From Streptomyces sp. MBT53 (GTDB taxonomy: Bacteria > Actinomycetota > Actinomycetes > Streptomycetales > Streptomycetaceae): a stretch of DNA of 55,575 bases. A program made the translations under genes and the position numbers. The DNA lies in assembly GCF_016654115.1 (NCBI RefSeq), contig NZ_JAEQAZ010000068.1, positions 1-55,575 of the forward strand. The letters are read 5' to 3'. This document shows, piece after piece, positions 8,428 through 16,715 of the stretch. The notes under the pieces were generated by a model. It did no database searches. It was not told where the DNA came from and saw only the letters and a program-made list of their open reading frames with translations. The stretch's first letter is position 1, and each line of letters opens with the position of its first letter.

Positions 8428-9802
8428 GGGGCCCCACCACCGTACATACGAGCCGCTTGTTGATGAACTCGCTGATGCCCGGGCCCAGTTCACGGCCGAA
8501 GCCCGAGCGTCGGACGCCGCCGAAGGGCAGTTCGGGTCCGTCCATGGACGCGGTGTTGATGTTCGCCATGCCGGTCTCCAGTCGCTCCGCGACGCGGCGC
8601 GCCCGCTCGGGATCGGCGCTGAAGACGGCACAACCGAGCCCGTACGGGGTGGAGTTGGCGAGTCGGACCGCGTGTTCGTCGTGCGTGACGCGGTGCACGA
8701 CGGCCACCGGCCCGAAGAGTTCCTCGTGCCAGGCCCGCATGTCCTCGGTGACGTCCACCAGGACGGCGGGGGAGTAGCGGGCCGACCCGTCCGATGCCAG
8801 GACACCGCCCGCGAGCAGCCGGGCGCCCTTGGCGACGGCGTCCTCGACCTGGGCCGCGAGGTGCTCGGCCGCCGCGCGGGAGGCCAGCGGAGGATGTACG
8901 GCGGTGTCGACGGCCTCGGCCTCGGTGACGAGCGCGGTCACGAACTCGTCGTAGATGTCGGCCATCACGAGCATGCGCTTGTTCGAGGTGCAGGCCTGCC
9001 CGTTGTTGTGCATGCGGGTCTGCCAGGCCAGCGTTGCCACGGCGGTCACGTCGGGGGAGTCGAGCACGATGAACGGGTCCGAGCCGCCGAGTTCGAGCAC
9101 GCACTTCTTCAGGTGTCGGCCCGCCGCCGCGGCGACGACCGAGCCCGCACGTTCGGAGCCCGTCAGCGACACGCCCTGCACGCGGGGATCGGCGATGACG
9201 GCCTCGACCTGCTCGTGCGTGGCGAAGACGTCGAGATAGGCCCCGTGCGGCAGGCTCGCGTCGAGGAACACCTCCTCAAGTGCCTTGGCGGTGAGCGGGA
9301 CCGACTCGGCGTGCTTGACGATCACGGTGTTGCCCAGCACGAGGTTCGGGACGGCGAAGCGCACCACCTGATAGCAGGGGTAGTTCCAGGGCATGATGCC
9401 CAACAGGGGGCCGATCGGGCGGGATCGGACGACCGCCCGGCCATCGCCACGGGGCGTGAGTTCCTCGTCCGTGAGCAGGGCGGGGCCCTGGTCGGCGTAG
9501 TGGTCGAAGATCGACGCGCAGTACTCGATCTCGTCGATCCCTTCGGGGAGCGGCTTGCCCATCTCCAGCCGCATGGTCGCGGCCAGTTCGCGGGAGCGTC
9601 GGAGGAGCGCGGCGCCCGCCCGGCGGACGAGATCCGCGCGTTCGGCGACGGTGCGCTCCCGCCAGTCGAGGTACGCCGCCTGCGAGGCGTCGAGGATGTC
9701 GGCGACCTCGGTCTCGGTGGCGTAGGGGAAGGAGCGGACCGGTTCGCCGGTCGCGGGATCGACGACCTGATAGGCGGGCCGGCCCGTGCCTGGCAGGGTC
9801 AT
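8420..9802 (-). CDS. NAD(P)-dependent aldehyde dehydrogenase (succinate-semialdehyde dehydrogenase-like)
   Basis: A 460-aa aldehyde dehydrogenase. The family hallmarks are intact: cofactor loop IMPWNYPCYQV, VSLTGSERAG, catalytic glutamate in LELGGSDPFIV, and catalytic cysteine in NNGQACTSNKR. The length, the compact N-terminus and the YEGIDEIEY-like region place it near the short GabD/YneI branch. It sits between an amine permease and an acyl-CoA synthetase, and opposite a flavin amine oxidase. The sequence therefore suggests oxidation of the aldehyde released from an imported amine. It overlaps the downstream synthetase gene by 8 bp. Confidence 0.93.
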   Translation of the reverse strand: MTLPGTGRPAYQVVDPATGEPVRSFPYATETEVADILDASQAAYLDWRERTVAERADLVRRAGAALLRRSRELAATMRLEMGKPLPEGIDEIEYCASIFDHYADQGPALLTDEELTPRGDGRAVVRSRPIGPLLGIMPWNYPCYQVVRFAVPNLVLGNTVIVKHAESVPLTAKALEEVFLDASLPHGAYLDVFATHEQVEAVIADPRVQGVSLTGSERAGSVVAAAAGRHLKKCVLELGGSDPFIVLDSPDVTAVATLAWQTRMHNNGQACTSNKRMLVMADIYDEFVTALVTEAEAVDTAVHPPLASRAAAEHLAAQVEDAVAKGARLLAGGVLASDGSARYSPAVLVDVTEDMRAWHEELFGPVAVVHRVTHDEHAVRLANSTPYGLGCAVFSADPERARRVAERLETGMANINTASMDGPELPFGGVRRSGFGRELGPGISEFINKRLVCTVVGPHV

Positions 9803-9844
9803 GAGTGATGAACCTCAAGGGGTCGTAGGACGGGGGAGCCGAAC

Positions 9845-11383
9845 TCAGCTCTGAACTGCGGGAGTTGATCGGCGGGCGAAGAACGCGGGATACAGGCGCC
9901 GGCAGATCGACAGGGCGACCAGTCCGAGCAGGAGCGTCCCGGTGCCGATCAGGAACGTGCCGCCGACGCGGGATCCCGAGGAGAACGGGAGGGTCCAGCT
10001 CGTGCCGCTGTTGATCGGATCCCACGCCTGCACCAGGCTCCAGGCGCCCGCGGCGAGCAGGACGATCCCGCCGATCGCGGGGAGGATCACCGTCAGCCAC
10101 AGGGCCGACGCCTTGGCGCGCGGCTCGTTGCGGTGCACCCAGGCGGAGGTGAGCCCGGTGAGGCCGTAGTAGAACGCGATCAGCACCCCGCAGGCGGACA
10201 CCGCGTCGCCGAGGACGAGGCCGTGGCCGAGGAAGTTCAGGGCGACGTACACCACCGCGCCGATCACCCCGACCGCGATCGTGCCGACGTGCGGGATGCG
10301 GAAGCGCGGGTGCACCCGGGCCAGTGCGCGGGGGAGTGCGCCCTGGTCGCCCATCGACAGCATCGTGCGGCTCAGGGTCAGTACGGTCGTCTCCGTCGAG
10401 GCGGCGGCCGAGGTGAGGACCATGAGGATCAGCAGGTGCCACAGCACCGAGCCGAAACCGCTCGAGCCGAACACCGCGGTGCCGAAGCCGTAGAGGACGT
10501 CCCCGGAGTTGTCCGGGTTGTTCAGGCCGATCCCGGAGTCGCCGATACCGGCGAAGGAGATCGCGGCGAACGTGGCGAGGAGGTACAGCGTCACCAGCAG
10601 CACCGTGGACCAGGTCGCGGCGCGGCCCGGGATGCGGTGCCGGTCGGTGGTCTCCTCGTTGACGGTGAGCGCCGTCTCCCAGCCCCAGTAGATGAACAGC
10701 ATCAGCACCAGCGCGCTGACGAACGCGCTCAGGGACGCGCCCTCGAAGGGGTTGAGCCAGGACAGGCTCGGTCTCCGGGTCCCGGTCGGCGCGTTGCCGG
10801 CGTACACCTTGACGAGCGCGACGACGGACAGCGCCACGAGCATGCCGAACTCGAGGAACAGCAGGGCGCGTTGGACCGCCGCCGCGATCTCGATACCGCG
10901 GTAGCAGACGAGGGTCATGAGCGCGAGCCAGCCGAGTCCGGCCAGCAGCACCCGCCAGTTCGCCGGATCGGAACCGATGTTCTCGGCGCCCGCGAGCAGG
11001 AACACGTACTGTCCGGCGACCTGCGCGAGGCTGCCGATCACGAGGACGAAGGACGCGATGATCGCCCAGCCGCCCAGGAAACCGAGGCTCGGATTCAGTG
11101 AGCGCGTGGCCCAGGTGAAGATCGTGCCGCAGTCCGGATCGCGGCGGTTGAGCGCGGCGTAGCCGAAGGAGACGAACAGGATCGGGACGAAGGCGAGCAC
11201 CACCACGGCCGGGGCCTGGAAGCCGACGTATCCGACGACGAAGGCCAGGGTGGCGGTGAGACTGTAGGCGGGCGCCGCGGACGCCACGGCGAGGATCAGG
11301 CTGGTGGCCATGCCGAGCGCGCCGGAGCGCAGGCCTTTGTCCGTCTGGGCCTCGCGCACTTGGAGTTGCGAATCAGAGGTCAT
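9845..11383 (-). CDS. APC superfamily amino acid/amine permease
   Basis: A 512-aa cytoplasmic-membrane permease with about twelve hydrophobic segments. The opening SLILAVASAAPAYSLTATLA and the TM6-8 region (YWGWETALTVNEET, SAAASTETTVLTLSRTMLSMGDQGALP) are typical of amino acid/polyamine/organocation carriers. I start at the ATG at 11383, since GGGAG lies five bases upstream; an in-frame GTG at 11389 is too close to that site. It is first in the leftward catabolic operon, and diverges from the flavin amine oxidase across a 150-bp gap with two TGACT...AGTCA elements. It probably imports the amine that the oxidase attacks. Confidence 0.92.
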   Translation of the reverse strand: MTSDSQLQVREAQTDKGLRSGALGMATSLILAVASAAPAYSLTATLAFVVGYVGFQAPAVVVLAFVPILFVSFGYAALNRRDPDCGTIFTWATRSLNPSLGFLGGWAIIASFVLVIGSLAQVAGQYVFLLAGAENIGSDPANWRVLLAGLGWLALMTLVCYRGIEIAAAVQRALLFLEFGMLVALSVVALVKVYAGNAPTGTRRPSLSWLNPFEGASLSAFVSALVLMLFIYWGWETALTVNEETTDRHRIPGRAATWSTVLLVTLYLLATFAAISFAGIGDSGIGLNNPDNSGDVLYGFGTAVFGSSGFGSVLWHLLILMVLTSAAASTETTVLTLSRTMLSMGDQGALPRALARVHPRFRIPHVGTIAVGVIGAVVYVALNFLGHGLVLGDAVSACGVLIAFYYGLTGLTSAWVHRNEPRAKASALWLTVILPAIGGIVLLAAGAWSLVQAWDPINSGTSWTLPFSSGSRVGGTFLIGTGTLLLGLVALSICRRLYPAFFARRSTPAVQS

Positions 11384-11430
11384 TGCCACTCCCGATCTAT
11401 TGGTCTACGGGTACCGACAAGAAAACGCAA

Positions 11431-11519
11431 TGACTGATTGGCGAGTCAGACTGGCTGTGGCGGGAGGCGCTGTCAAGACTTCGATCGCAATTTTGTGGAG
11501 CATCTTGACTGGCGAGTCA
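11431..11519. promoter_or_regulatory. Divergent promoter region with two TGACT...AGTCA operator-like repeats
   Basis: Two elements share the core TGGCGAGTCAG and an inverted repeat of TGACT and AGTCA. At 11431-11448 the arms are 8 bp apart (GATTGGCG); at 11506-11519 they are 4 bp apart (GGCG). The right element ends 13 bp before the amine oxidase GTG, and the left one begins 47 bp upstream of the permease ATG. I see this core nowhere else in the window. The natural candidate to bind it is the XRE-TetR regulator encoded just downstream of the oxidase. That assignment is inference. Confidence 0.65.
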
Positions 11520-11532
11520 GTGTTGCGGCACG

Positions 11533-12936
11533 GTGGCCGGCGTGACACCACTCGAAACTTCTGCCGTGGACACCGAGGTCGTGGTCGTGGGCGCCGGATA
11601 CGCGGGGCTGAGCACCGCGTGGCGGCTGGCCGACGCCGGGATCGACGTCGTCGTACTGGAGGCCGCCGACCGCGTGGGCGGCCGTGTGTTCAGCCAGGTG
11701 AGCCCGTCGGGCGTGCGCATCGACCACGGAGGACAGTGGATCGGGCCGAGCCAGCGACGGTTCCACGCGCTGGCGGACCGTTTCGGCTGCCGGACGTTCC
11801 CGACCTGGGAGACCGGGCGGCACGTCGAGATCCGCGCCGACGGCACCCGCCTCGACTACGCGGGCGGCGCACCGGACACCGGACCGGGCGTCGAGGAGTA
11901 CGAACGCGTCACCGCCCTCCTCGACGACCTCGCCCGCACCGTCGACCTCGAACAGCCGTGGTCCACCCCGCGGTTCGCCGACTTCGACGCCCTGTCGGCC
12001 GAGGACTTCTTCCGCGCACAGACCGCCGACGAGGACGCCCTCCAACGGCTGGCGCTCGCCATCCAGGGCGTCTGGTGCGCCGAACCGCGCGAGATCTCCT
12101 TCTTCCACGTGCTGTTCTACCTGGCCTCGGGCGGCGGCTACGAACAGCTGATGGAGACCCGCGGCTGCGCCCAGGACGCCCGCTTCTCTGACGGTGCGGA
12201 CGCCGTGGCCCACGGGCTCGCGAAGTCACTGGGCGGACGGGTCCGGCTCGGCGAGCCGGTGCTGTCCCTGCGCGAGAGTGCGCACGGAGTGGAGGCGTAC
12301 ACCGGCCACACCGTCGTCCGCGCGAAGCGAGCCGTGGTCGCCGTACCACCGGCGGCGATCGAGCGGATCGCGTTCGACCCGGTGCTCCCCGCAGGGCGGC
12401 TCGGCTGGGTGCGCCACTCGCCGATGGGCAGGGTCGCCAAGGTGCACGCCGTCTACGAGGAACCCTTCTGGCGCACGGCCGGACGCTCCGGGATCGCGAC
12501 GCTCTACGGCGACAACCCGGTCGGCGTCGTCTTCGACAACTCTCCCGAGGACGCCTCGCGCGGCGTGCTCGTCGCGTTCGTCTACGGCGACCGGCTCGAC
12601 CGCTGGTCCGCCGGGACCGACGCCGAGCGCCGCCGCGAGGTGCTGGCCGCCCTGTCCGCGGTGGCCGGACCCCGGGCCGGAGCGCCCGTCGACTACGTCG
12701 AGAAGATCTGGCCCCGGACGGGCTGGACCATCGGAGGCTACGAATGCTTCGTGACCCCGGGCGGCTGGACCCGGCACGGCAGGGAGGGCTGGCGGGAACC
12801 GTCCGGGCTCGTCCACTGGGCCGGGACCGAGACCGCCTCGGTGTGGAACGGCTACATCGACGGGGCGATCTCGTCGGGCGAGCGTGCGGCGGCCGAGGTG
12901 ATCAGCGCCCTGGCGGCCGTCGTCCACCCGGGGTGA
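11533..12936 (+). CDS. Flavin monoamine oxidase family protein (FAD-dependent amine oxidase)
   Basis: A 467-aa FAD amine oxidase. The dinucleotide-binding fold is VVVVGAGYAGLSTAWRLA, followed by LEAADRVGGRVFS and the substrate-side GGQWIGPSQ. The C-terminus has the flavin-pocket motif GLVHWAGTETASVWNGYIDG, with SGERAAAEV. The residue before WNG is Val-Trp; I see no Ser-Gly-Gly-Cys covalent-FAD motif. It would convert an imported amine to an aldehyde, ammonia and H2O2. Starts at 11533 or 11542 (both GTG) are possible, with no strong ribosome site. It diverges from the permease operon and is followed after 29 bp by its probable regulator. Confidence 0.92.
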   Translation: MAGVTPLETSAVDTEVVVVGAGYAGLSTAWRLADAGIDVVVLEAADRVGGRVFSQVSPSGVRIDHGGQWIGPSQRRFHALADRFGCRTFPTWETGRHVEIRADGTRLDYAGGAPDTGPGVEEYERVTALLDDLARTVDLEQPWSTPRFADFDALSAEDFFRAQTADEDALQRLALAIQGVWCAEPREISFFHVLFYLASGGGYEQLMETRGCAQDARFSDGADAVAHGLAKSLGGRVRLGEPVLSLRESAHGVEAYTGHTVVRAKRAVVAVPPAAIERIAFDPVLPAGRLGWVRHSPMGRVAKVHAVYEEPFWRTAGRSGIATLYGDNPVGVVFDNSPEDASRGVLVAFVYGDRLDRWSAGTDAERRREVLAALSAVAGPRAGAPVDYVEKIWPRTGWTIGGYECFVTPGGWTRHGREGWREPSGLVHWAGTETASVWNGYIDGAISSGERAAAEVISALAAVVHPG

Positions 12937-12965
12937 AGCGCCTTGCCTGACATACTGGCCGGGTT

Positions 12966-13844
12966 ATGACCAGCATCGAAGAGCGGCCGGCCGAGACCGT
13001 TGCCGGGACCGTCGCCGATCTGCCGGAACGCGTCCGTACGGCGATCAGGGCCGCCGCCGTCTCCCAGCGCGAACTCGCCCACCGCATCGGCATGGACCCG
13101 ACCGCCCTGTCCAAGGCGCTGCGCGGGACCCGGCGGCTGCGCGACGAGGAGATCGCCGCCATCGCGAAGGCCTGCGGGGTGTCCACGGAGTATCTCGTCG
13201 AGGGAACCGGCCCCGAGCCCGTACTTCCGCCCGACACCGGGCGGGACCGGGCGCAGTCGGTGACGGCACAGGAGCGGCAGGACCAGATCCTGGAGGCCGC
13301 GACCGTCCTCATCGCCCGCCGCGGCTACCACAACGTGCGGGTCTCGGACATCGCCCGCTACTGCGGGACCAGCACAGCCACGGTGCACTACCACTTCCCC
13401 AGCAAGGAAGCCACGCTGCACGCGGCGCTGGAGTACTACGCCCAGCGGTTCCGTACCCGCCTCGACGAGGAGTTCGGCCGGGCGACCTCCGCGCGGGACA
13501 AGCTGCGCCGACTGATCGAGGTCCAACTCCCGCTCACCGCCGACGACATCGACGAATGGTCGGTGTGGATCCAGTTCTGGAACCAGGCGATGCTGGAGCC
13601 CCGGTTGCGGCCCGCGCAACGGCGGATCTACTCGGGCTGGTACCGGGTCGTGGTGGACCTGCTGCGCGAGTGCCGGTCCGAGGGCCTGGCACCCGAGGCC
13701 GACATCGAGGCCCTCGCCGACCGGTTCACCGCGATGGTCGACGGCCTGGCGATGCAGATCCTCGCCGGCTCGACCGAGATGCGCCCGGACCGTATGCGCT
13801 CACTTCTGCTGCGAGCCTTCGAACCGCACCTCGACCTGACCTGA
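12966..13844 (+). CDS. Fused XRE (HTH_3) - TetR transcriptional regulator
   Basis: A 292-aa protein with two DNA-binding domains in one chain. Residues of about 20-80 form a Cro/CI-type helix-turn-helix (VSQRELAHRIGMDPTALSKA, then a recognition-helix context). Residues of about 100-160 form a TetR helix-turn-helix (ILEAATVLIARRGYHNVRVS, then CGTSTATVHYHFPSKEATL), followed by a TetR-type ligand-binding C-terminus. It lies 29 bp downstream of the amine oxidase on the same strand, so it is probably co-transcribed and controls the divergent amine locus. XRE-TetR fusions are known in actinomycetes but much rarer than either single type. The ligand is likely the amine or its aldehyde (inference). 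Confidence 0.9.
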   Translation: MTSIEERPAETVAGTVADLPERVRTAIRAAAVSQRELAHRIGMDPTALSKALRGTRRLRDEEIAAIAKACGVSTEYLVEGTGPEPVLPPDTGRDRAQSVTAQERQDQILEAATVLIARRGYHNVRVSDIARYCGTSTATVHYHFPSKEATLHAALEYYAQRFRTRLDEEFGRATSARDKLRRLIEVQLPLTADDIDEWSVWIQFWNQAMLEPRLRPAQRRIYSGWYRVVVDLLRECRSEGLAPEADIEALADRFTAMVDGLAMQILAGSTEMRPDRMRSLLLRAFEPHLDLT

Positions 13845-13884
13845 CCGGTCGGCTCGGGACACCGGCTGCCGCCGAACGTTCCGA

Positions 13885-13927
13885 GGCGCCGGGGGCACCG
13901 GCCCGGTGCGAACCGGGTTCCGGCGCC
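13885..13927. terminator. Nested hairpin between convergent genes, probable bidirectional terminator
   Basis: GGCGCCGG at 13885-13892 pairs with CCGGCGCC at 13920-13927, and inside it CACCGG-C-CCGGTG forms a second hairpin at 13896-13908. It lies between the ends of the regulator (+) and the methyltransferase (-). There is no U-tract, as is common in streptomycetes. Confidence 0.6.
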
Positions 13928-13973
13928 CCCGCCGACATCGATCTGTTCGAGCCTGGGAGTCAGGCCCGGGGTG

Positions 13974-14789
13974 TCACGGCTTGCGGGCGAGGCCGCCGTG
14001 CTCGCCGATGGGTTCCGGAGCCGGGCTGGTGGATTCCGGACGCCAGAGGGGAACCGAGACCACACCCGGGTCCACCAGTTCCAGGCCGTCGAAGTACGCC
14101 GTGATCTCGTCGATGGTGCGCAGGTTGTAGGGGACGGCACCGCTCTCGTTGTAGGCGTCCTGCGCCTGCTCGAAGACCGGGTCGATGCCCCGCGAACCGT
14201 CGTTGATGGAGAGGTAACTGCCGGACGGCAGCGCGTCCATCAGCCGGGTGACGATGGAGAGCGCCTGGTCGTGGGTGGCGACATGGCCCAGGATGTTGCT
14301 GAGGATGAGCGCGGTGGGCTGGGAGAGGTCCAGCGTCTTGGCGGCCTCCGCCAGGATGCGGTCCGGGTCCGTCACATTGGCGTCCACGTAGGCGGTCACC
14401 CCCTCCGGCGTGGAGTAGAGCAGCGCGTGGGCGTGCGCGAGGACCATCGGGTCGTTGTCGACGTAGACGATCCGGGCCTCGGGGGCGATTCCCTGGGCGA
14501 CCTGATGGGTGTTGTCAGCGGTCGGCAGGCCGGTGCCGACGTCCAGGAACTGCCGGATGCCCGCCTCGGAGACCAGGTACGTGATGTTGCGGCGCAGGAA
14601 GGCGCGGCTGCTGCGGGCGATGGTGACGATGCCGGGAAAGACGGCGGTGTACGCGTCGCCGGCCTCCTCGTCCACGGGGTAGTTGTCCTTGCCGCCCAGC
14701 CAGTAGTTCCAGATCCGGGCCGAGTGCGGCACCGATGTGTCGATCTTCTGCTGTGCGGCCGGTCCGGGGGTCATTGCTTGGTCTGGCAT
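13974..14789 (-). CDS. SAM-dependent methyltransferase, DUF574/Methyltransf_19 family
   Basis: A 271-aa protein of the large streptomycete family of SCO-type methyltransferases. Hallmarks are the N-terminal SARIWNYWLGGKDNYPVDEE, the SAM-binding FLDVGTGLPTADNTHQVAQ, and VYVDNDPMVLAHAHALL with the acidic residue that would contact the ribose. Members occur in dozens of copies per genome and their substrates are mostly unknown. The ATG at 14789 is followed by an alternative at 14774. Nothing in the neighbourhood explains its substrate. Confidence 0.9.
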   Translation of the reverse strand: MPDQAMTPGPAAQQKIDTSVPHSARIWNYWLGGKDNYPVDEEAGDAYTAVFPGIVTIARSSRAFLRRNITYLVSEAGIRQFLDVGTGLPTADNTHQVAQGIAPEARIVYVDNDPMVLAHAHALLYSTPEGVTAYVDANVTDPDRILAEAAKTLDLSQPTALILSNILGHVATHDQALSIVTRLMDALPSGSYLSINDGSRGIDPVFEQAQDAYNESGAVPYNLRTIDEITAYFDGLELVDPGVVSVPLWRPESTSPAPEPIGEHGGLARKP

Positions 14790-15073
14790 GGGTAGCGTTC
14801 GTCCTTCACCTGAGGTGTGCGGTGTCCGCCGCTCAACCTACGTCCCAACGGCCCGGCCGCGTAAGCCAGTTCATGTCTCCGGTGGAGCCGAGTGCCGGTC
14901 CGTGCACATTCCGTGACCCGGGGCCGCTGCCCGCCCCGGGGCGGCCCGGGAGCAGTGGTTATCCTCACAAATGGTACCCATAGGGCTTTTTCGTGGCACT
15001 GGTCACGTCGCGAAACGGCCGCCTCGTCTACGTTCGCAGCTCTGTGCCCCCGCCCCCGAACCGCCGAGGCCCC

Positions 15074-15943
15074 ATGTCGTACCGACCGAATCCCCGCCCG
15101 ACCACGCCGACCGCGAGCACGCCCGCCCGACGCGGCAGGCGCACGGCACTCCTCACCGGAGCCGTGGCCGCCCTTCTCGCGGCCGCCGCGGCCGGTCCCG
15201 CCGCGGCCGCCGGCACCACGCAGACGACCGCGACGACCCCGCCGAGCCAGGCACGCCTGACGACCGCCGTGCTGGACCTGGACCACCCCGACCGGAGCCC
15301 ACAGGTGCGCGGCAAGGACGTCCCCTACGACACGGCCAGCATCATCAAGGTCGACATCCTCGCCACGCTGCTCCTCCAGGCCCAGGACGCCGGACGCGGT
15401 CTCACCCAGCAGGAACTCACCTGGGCCACGGCGATGATCGAGCACAGCGACAACGACGCGGCGACCGCACTCTGGCGGCAGATAGGCCAGGCCGCCGGCC
15501 TGGAGGCGGCGAACAAGCGCCTGGGTCTGTCCGCGACCGTGGGCGGATCCGGCGGCAAGTGGGGACTCACACAGACCACGGCGACCGACCAGATCCGCCT
15601 GCTCCACGCGGTCTTCGCCGCGGACGGGACCTCTTCCTCCAGCGCGTCCGCACTGACCACGACGTCCCAGAGCTACATCCGTACGCTGATGACCCGCATC
15701 GCCGCCGGACAGTCATGGGGCGTCTCGGCGGCCTCCGACGCCGGGTGGGCGCTCAAGAACGGCTGGCTGCAGCGCAGCACCACCGGCCTGTGGGACATCA
15801 ACAGCGTCGGAGAGGTCACCTCGGGAACACACCACTACCTCGTCGCGGTCCTCTCCAACGGCAACGCCTCGATGGCGGGCGGTATCGCGGCGGTCGAGAG
15901 CGCGGCCCGCACGGCGGTCTCCTCGGTGCAGGCGGCCGGCTGA
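15074..15943 (+). CDS. Secreted serine hydrolase of the class A beta-lactamase fold
   Basis: A 289-aa exported protein with an arginine-rich N-terminus and a long alanine-rich hydrophobic stretch ending near AAAAGPAAAAGT, consistent with a Sec or Tat signal. The three penicillin-recognising motifs are present in altered form: S-I-I-K (TASIIKVDIL), SDN (EHSDNDAATAL), and K-N-G (GWALKNGWL) in place of KTG. I do not see a convincing Glu166-type ExxLN loop. That argues for a DD-peptidase or esterase-like enzyme rather than a true beta-lactamase. I chose the ATG at 15074, which gives a conventional signal peptide. The 284-bp divergent gap upstream (14790-15073) shows no clear promoter. Confidence 0.85.
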   Translation: MSYRPNPRPTTPTASTPARRGRRTALLTGAVAALLAAAAAGPAAAAGTTQTTATTPPSQARLTTAVLDLDHPDRSPQVRGKDVPYDTASIIKVDILATLLLQAQDAGRGLTQQELTWATAMIEHSDNDAATALWRQIGQAAGLEAANKRLGLSATVGGSGGKWGLTQTTATDQIRLLHAVFAADGTSSSSASALTTTSQSYIRTLMTRIAAGQSWGVSAASDAGWALKNGWLQRSTTGLWDINSVGEVTSGTHHYLVAVLSNGNASMAGGIAAVESAARTAVSSVQAAG

Positions 15944-16004
15944 CAGCGCACCTCGCCGCACTGGTCCTCCGGCGATTACTCGGCTGCGACATCGGTGCCG
16001 CCCC

Positions 16005-16327
16005 GTGGAACTCACGGACGTCGACACGGCCAACTCCTACGGCGACCAACCGCGGTTCGACCGCCCGGGAGCACCGCCCGTAGCGGAACGGGCGTCGGCG
16101 AAGGAACTCGTGGGGCGGGCCATCGCCGCCAGGCCGAGCGCACATCACGAGGACGGTGGAGCGCAGTCTGCGCCGCCTGGGCACCGACCACATCGACATC
16201 TACTACGCCCTCTCCACCTACGCCGGTTGGCAGTTGACGGAAGCCGTCCTCACGGCGGACCGGCTCGGGGCCCGGCGAACCGTCTGCCATCAGGTGCTCT
16301 ACAGCCTGGCGCTCGCAGCTCAAGGCT
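16005..16327 (+). pseudogene. Aldo/keto reductase remnant, broken by frame changes and deletions
   Basis: Two pieces of an aldo/keto reductase can be read in different frames. The first (from 16005) gives VELTDVDTANSYGD, which matches the family's DTAxxYG active-site start. The second (from 16156) gives VERSLRRLGTDHIDIYY and, directly after, YAGWQLTEAVLTADRLGARR, which matches the later SNFxxWQLxEA region. About 50 residues that should lie between these two parts are missing, and the barrel's middle and C-terminus are gone. Identification rests on recognising family motifs by eye. Confidence 0.7.
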
Positions 16328-16375
16328 GTCGACGCGCTCGTTCCCGTTCCACGCGGCCCTCGGGACTGAGGGGCG

Positions 16376-16570
16376 TCACGCTGTCGCGCGGGCCAGCGCC
16401 TCCGAGACGAGCCAGCCGAGGACCGGATCGGGCTCGCGAAAGAACTCGGGGTGCCACTGAACGTCCGGGACGTTCTCCCCGACGACTCCGTCACCCGCGC
16501 GGGCCACGACCTGAACTCCCGTGCCGGGGGCGTCGACAGCCTGGTGGTAGCTGTTCACGGTCGTCACCGC
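16376..16570 (-). pseudogene. C-terminal remnant of a class I glutamine amidotransferase / peptidase C26 (PuuD-like)
   Basis: The minus-strand frame reads VNSYHQAVDAPGTGVQVVAR, then AGDGVVGENVPDVQWHPEFF, and ends LGWLVSEALARATA with a stop. This matches the C-terminal part of gamma-glutamyl-GABA hydrolase-type amidotransferases, including the catalytic-His motif VQWHPE. The intact paralogue at 27016-27747 has the corresponding YHHQRVDRLGSGLRVTARA and AVQWHPE. The N-terminal two-thirds with the nucleophile Cys is absent. It adjoins the aldo/keto reductase remnant, so 15944-16715 is a decayed segment. Confidence 0.7.
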
Positions 16571-16639
16571 AAACGGCGGAGGACATGCGCACTCCTCAAG
16601 GATGGACACCGCCCCGTCCCCTCGCCCCGCCGTGCGGGC

Positions 16640-16657
16640 CGCAAGGTTTTCGCAAGG
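16640..16657 (+). promoter_or_regulatory. SARP-type box 1: perfect heptamer direct repeat
   Basis: CGCAAGG at 16640-16646 and again at 16651-16657 are separated by TTTT, giving an 11-bp period. This is the architecture bound by SARP-family activators. A hexamer of the form NANNNT (CACCAT) begins nine bases after the box, where a SARP-dependent -10 would be expected. The start of the small secreted protein gene is 58 bp further on. Confidence 0.75.
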
Positions 16658-16715
16658 CGACCCCGCCACCATCGAGAGCGCACGACGTGTTCAGGTCATA
16701 CGGAAAGGTACGAGC

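Noticed and set aside
8428..8805. Upstream extension of the acyl-CoA synthetase to 8805
   Set aside because: The 126 extra residues are Ser/Arg/Thr-rich antiphase translation of the dehydrogenase; the ATG at 8427 gives a normal start.
15074..15943. Antibiotic-resistance beta-lactamase
   Set aside because: KTG is KNG and I see no Glu166-type loop; more likely a DD-peptidase- or esterase-like protein.
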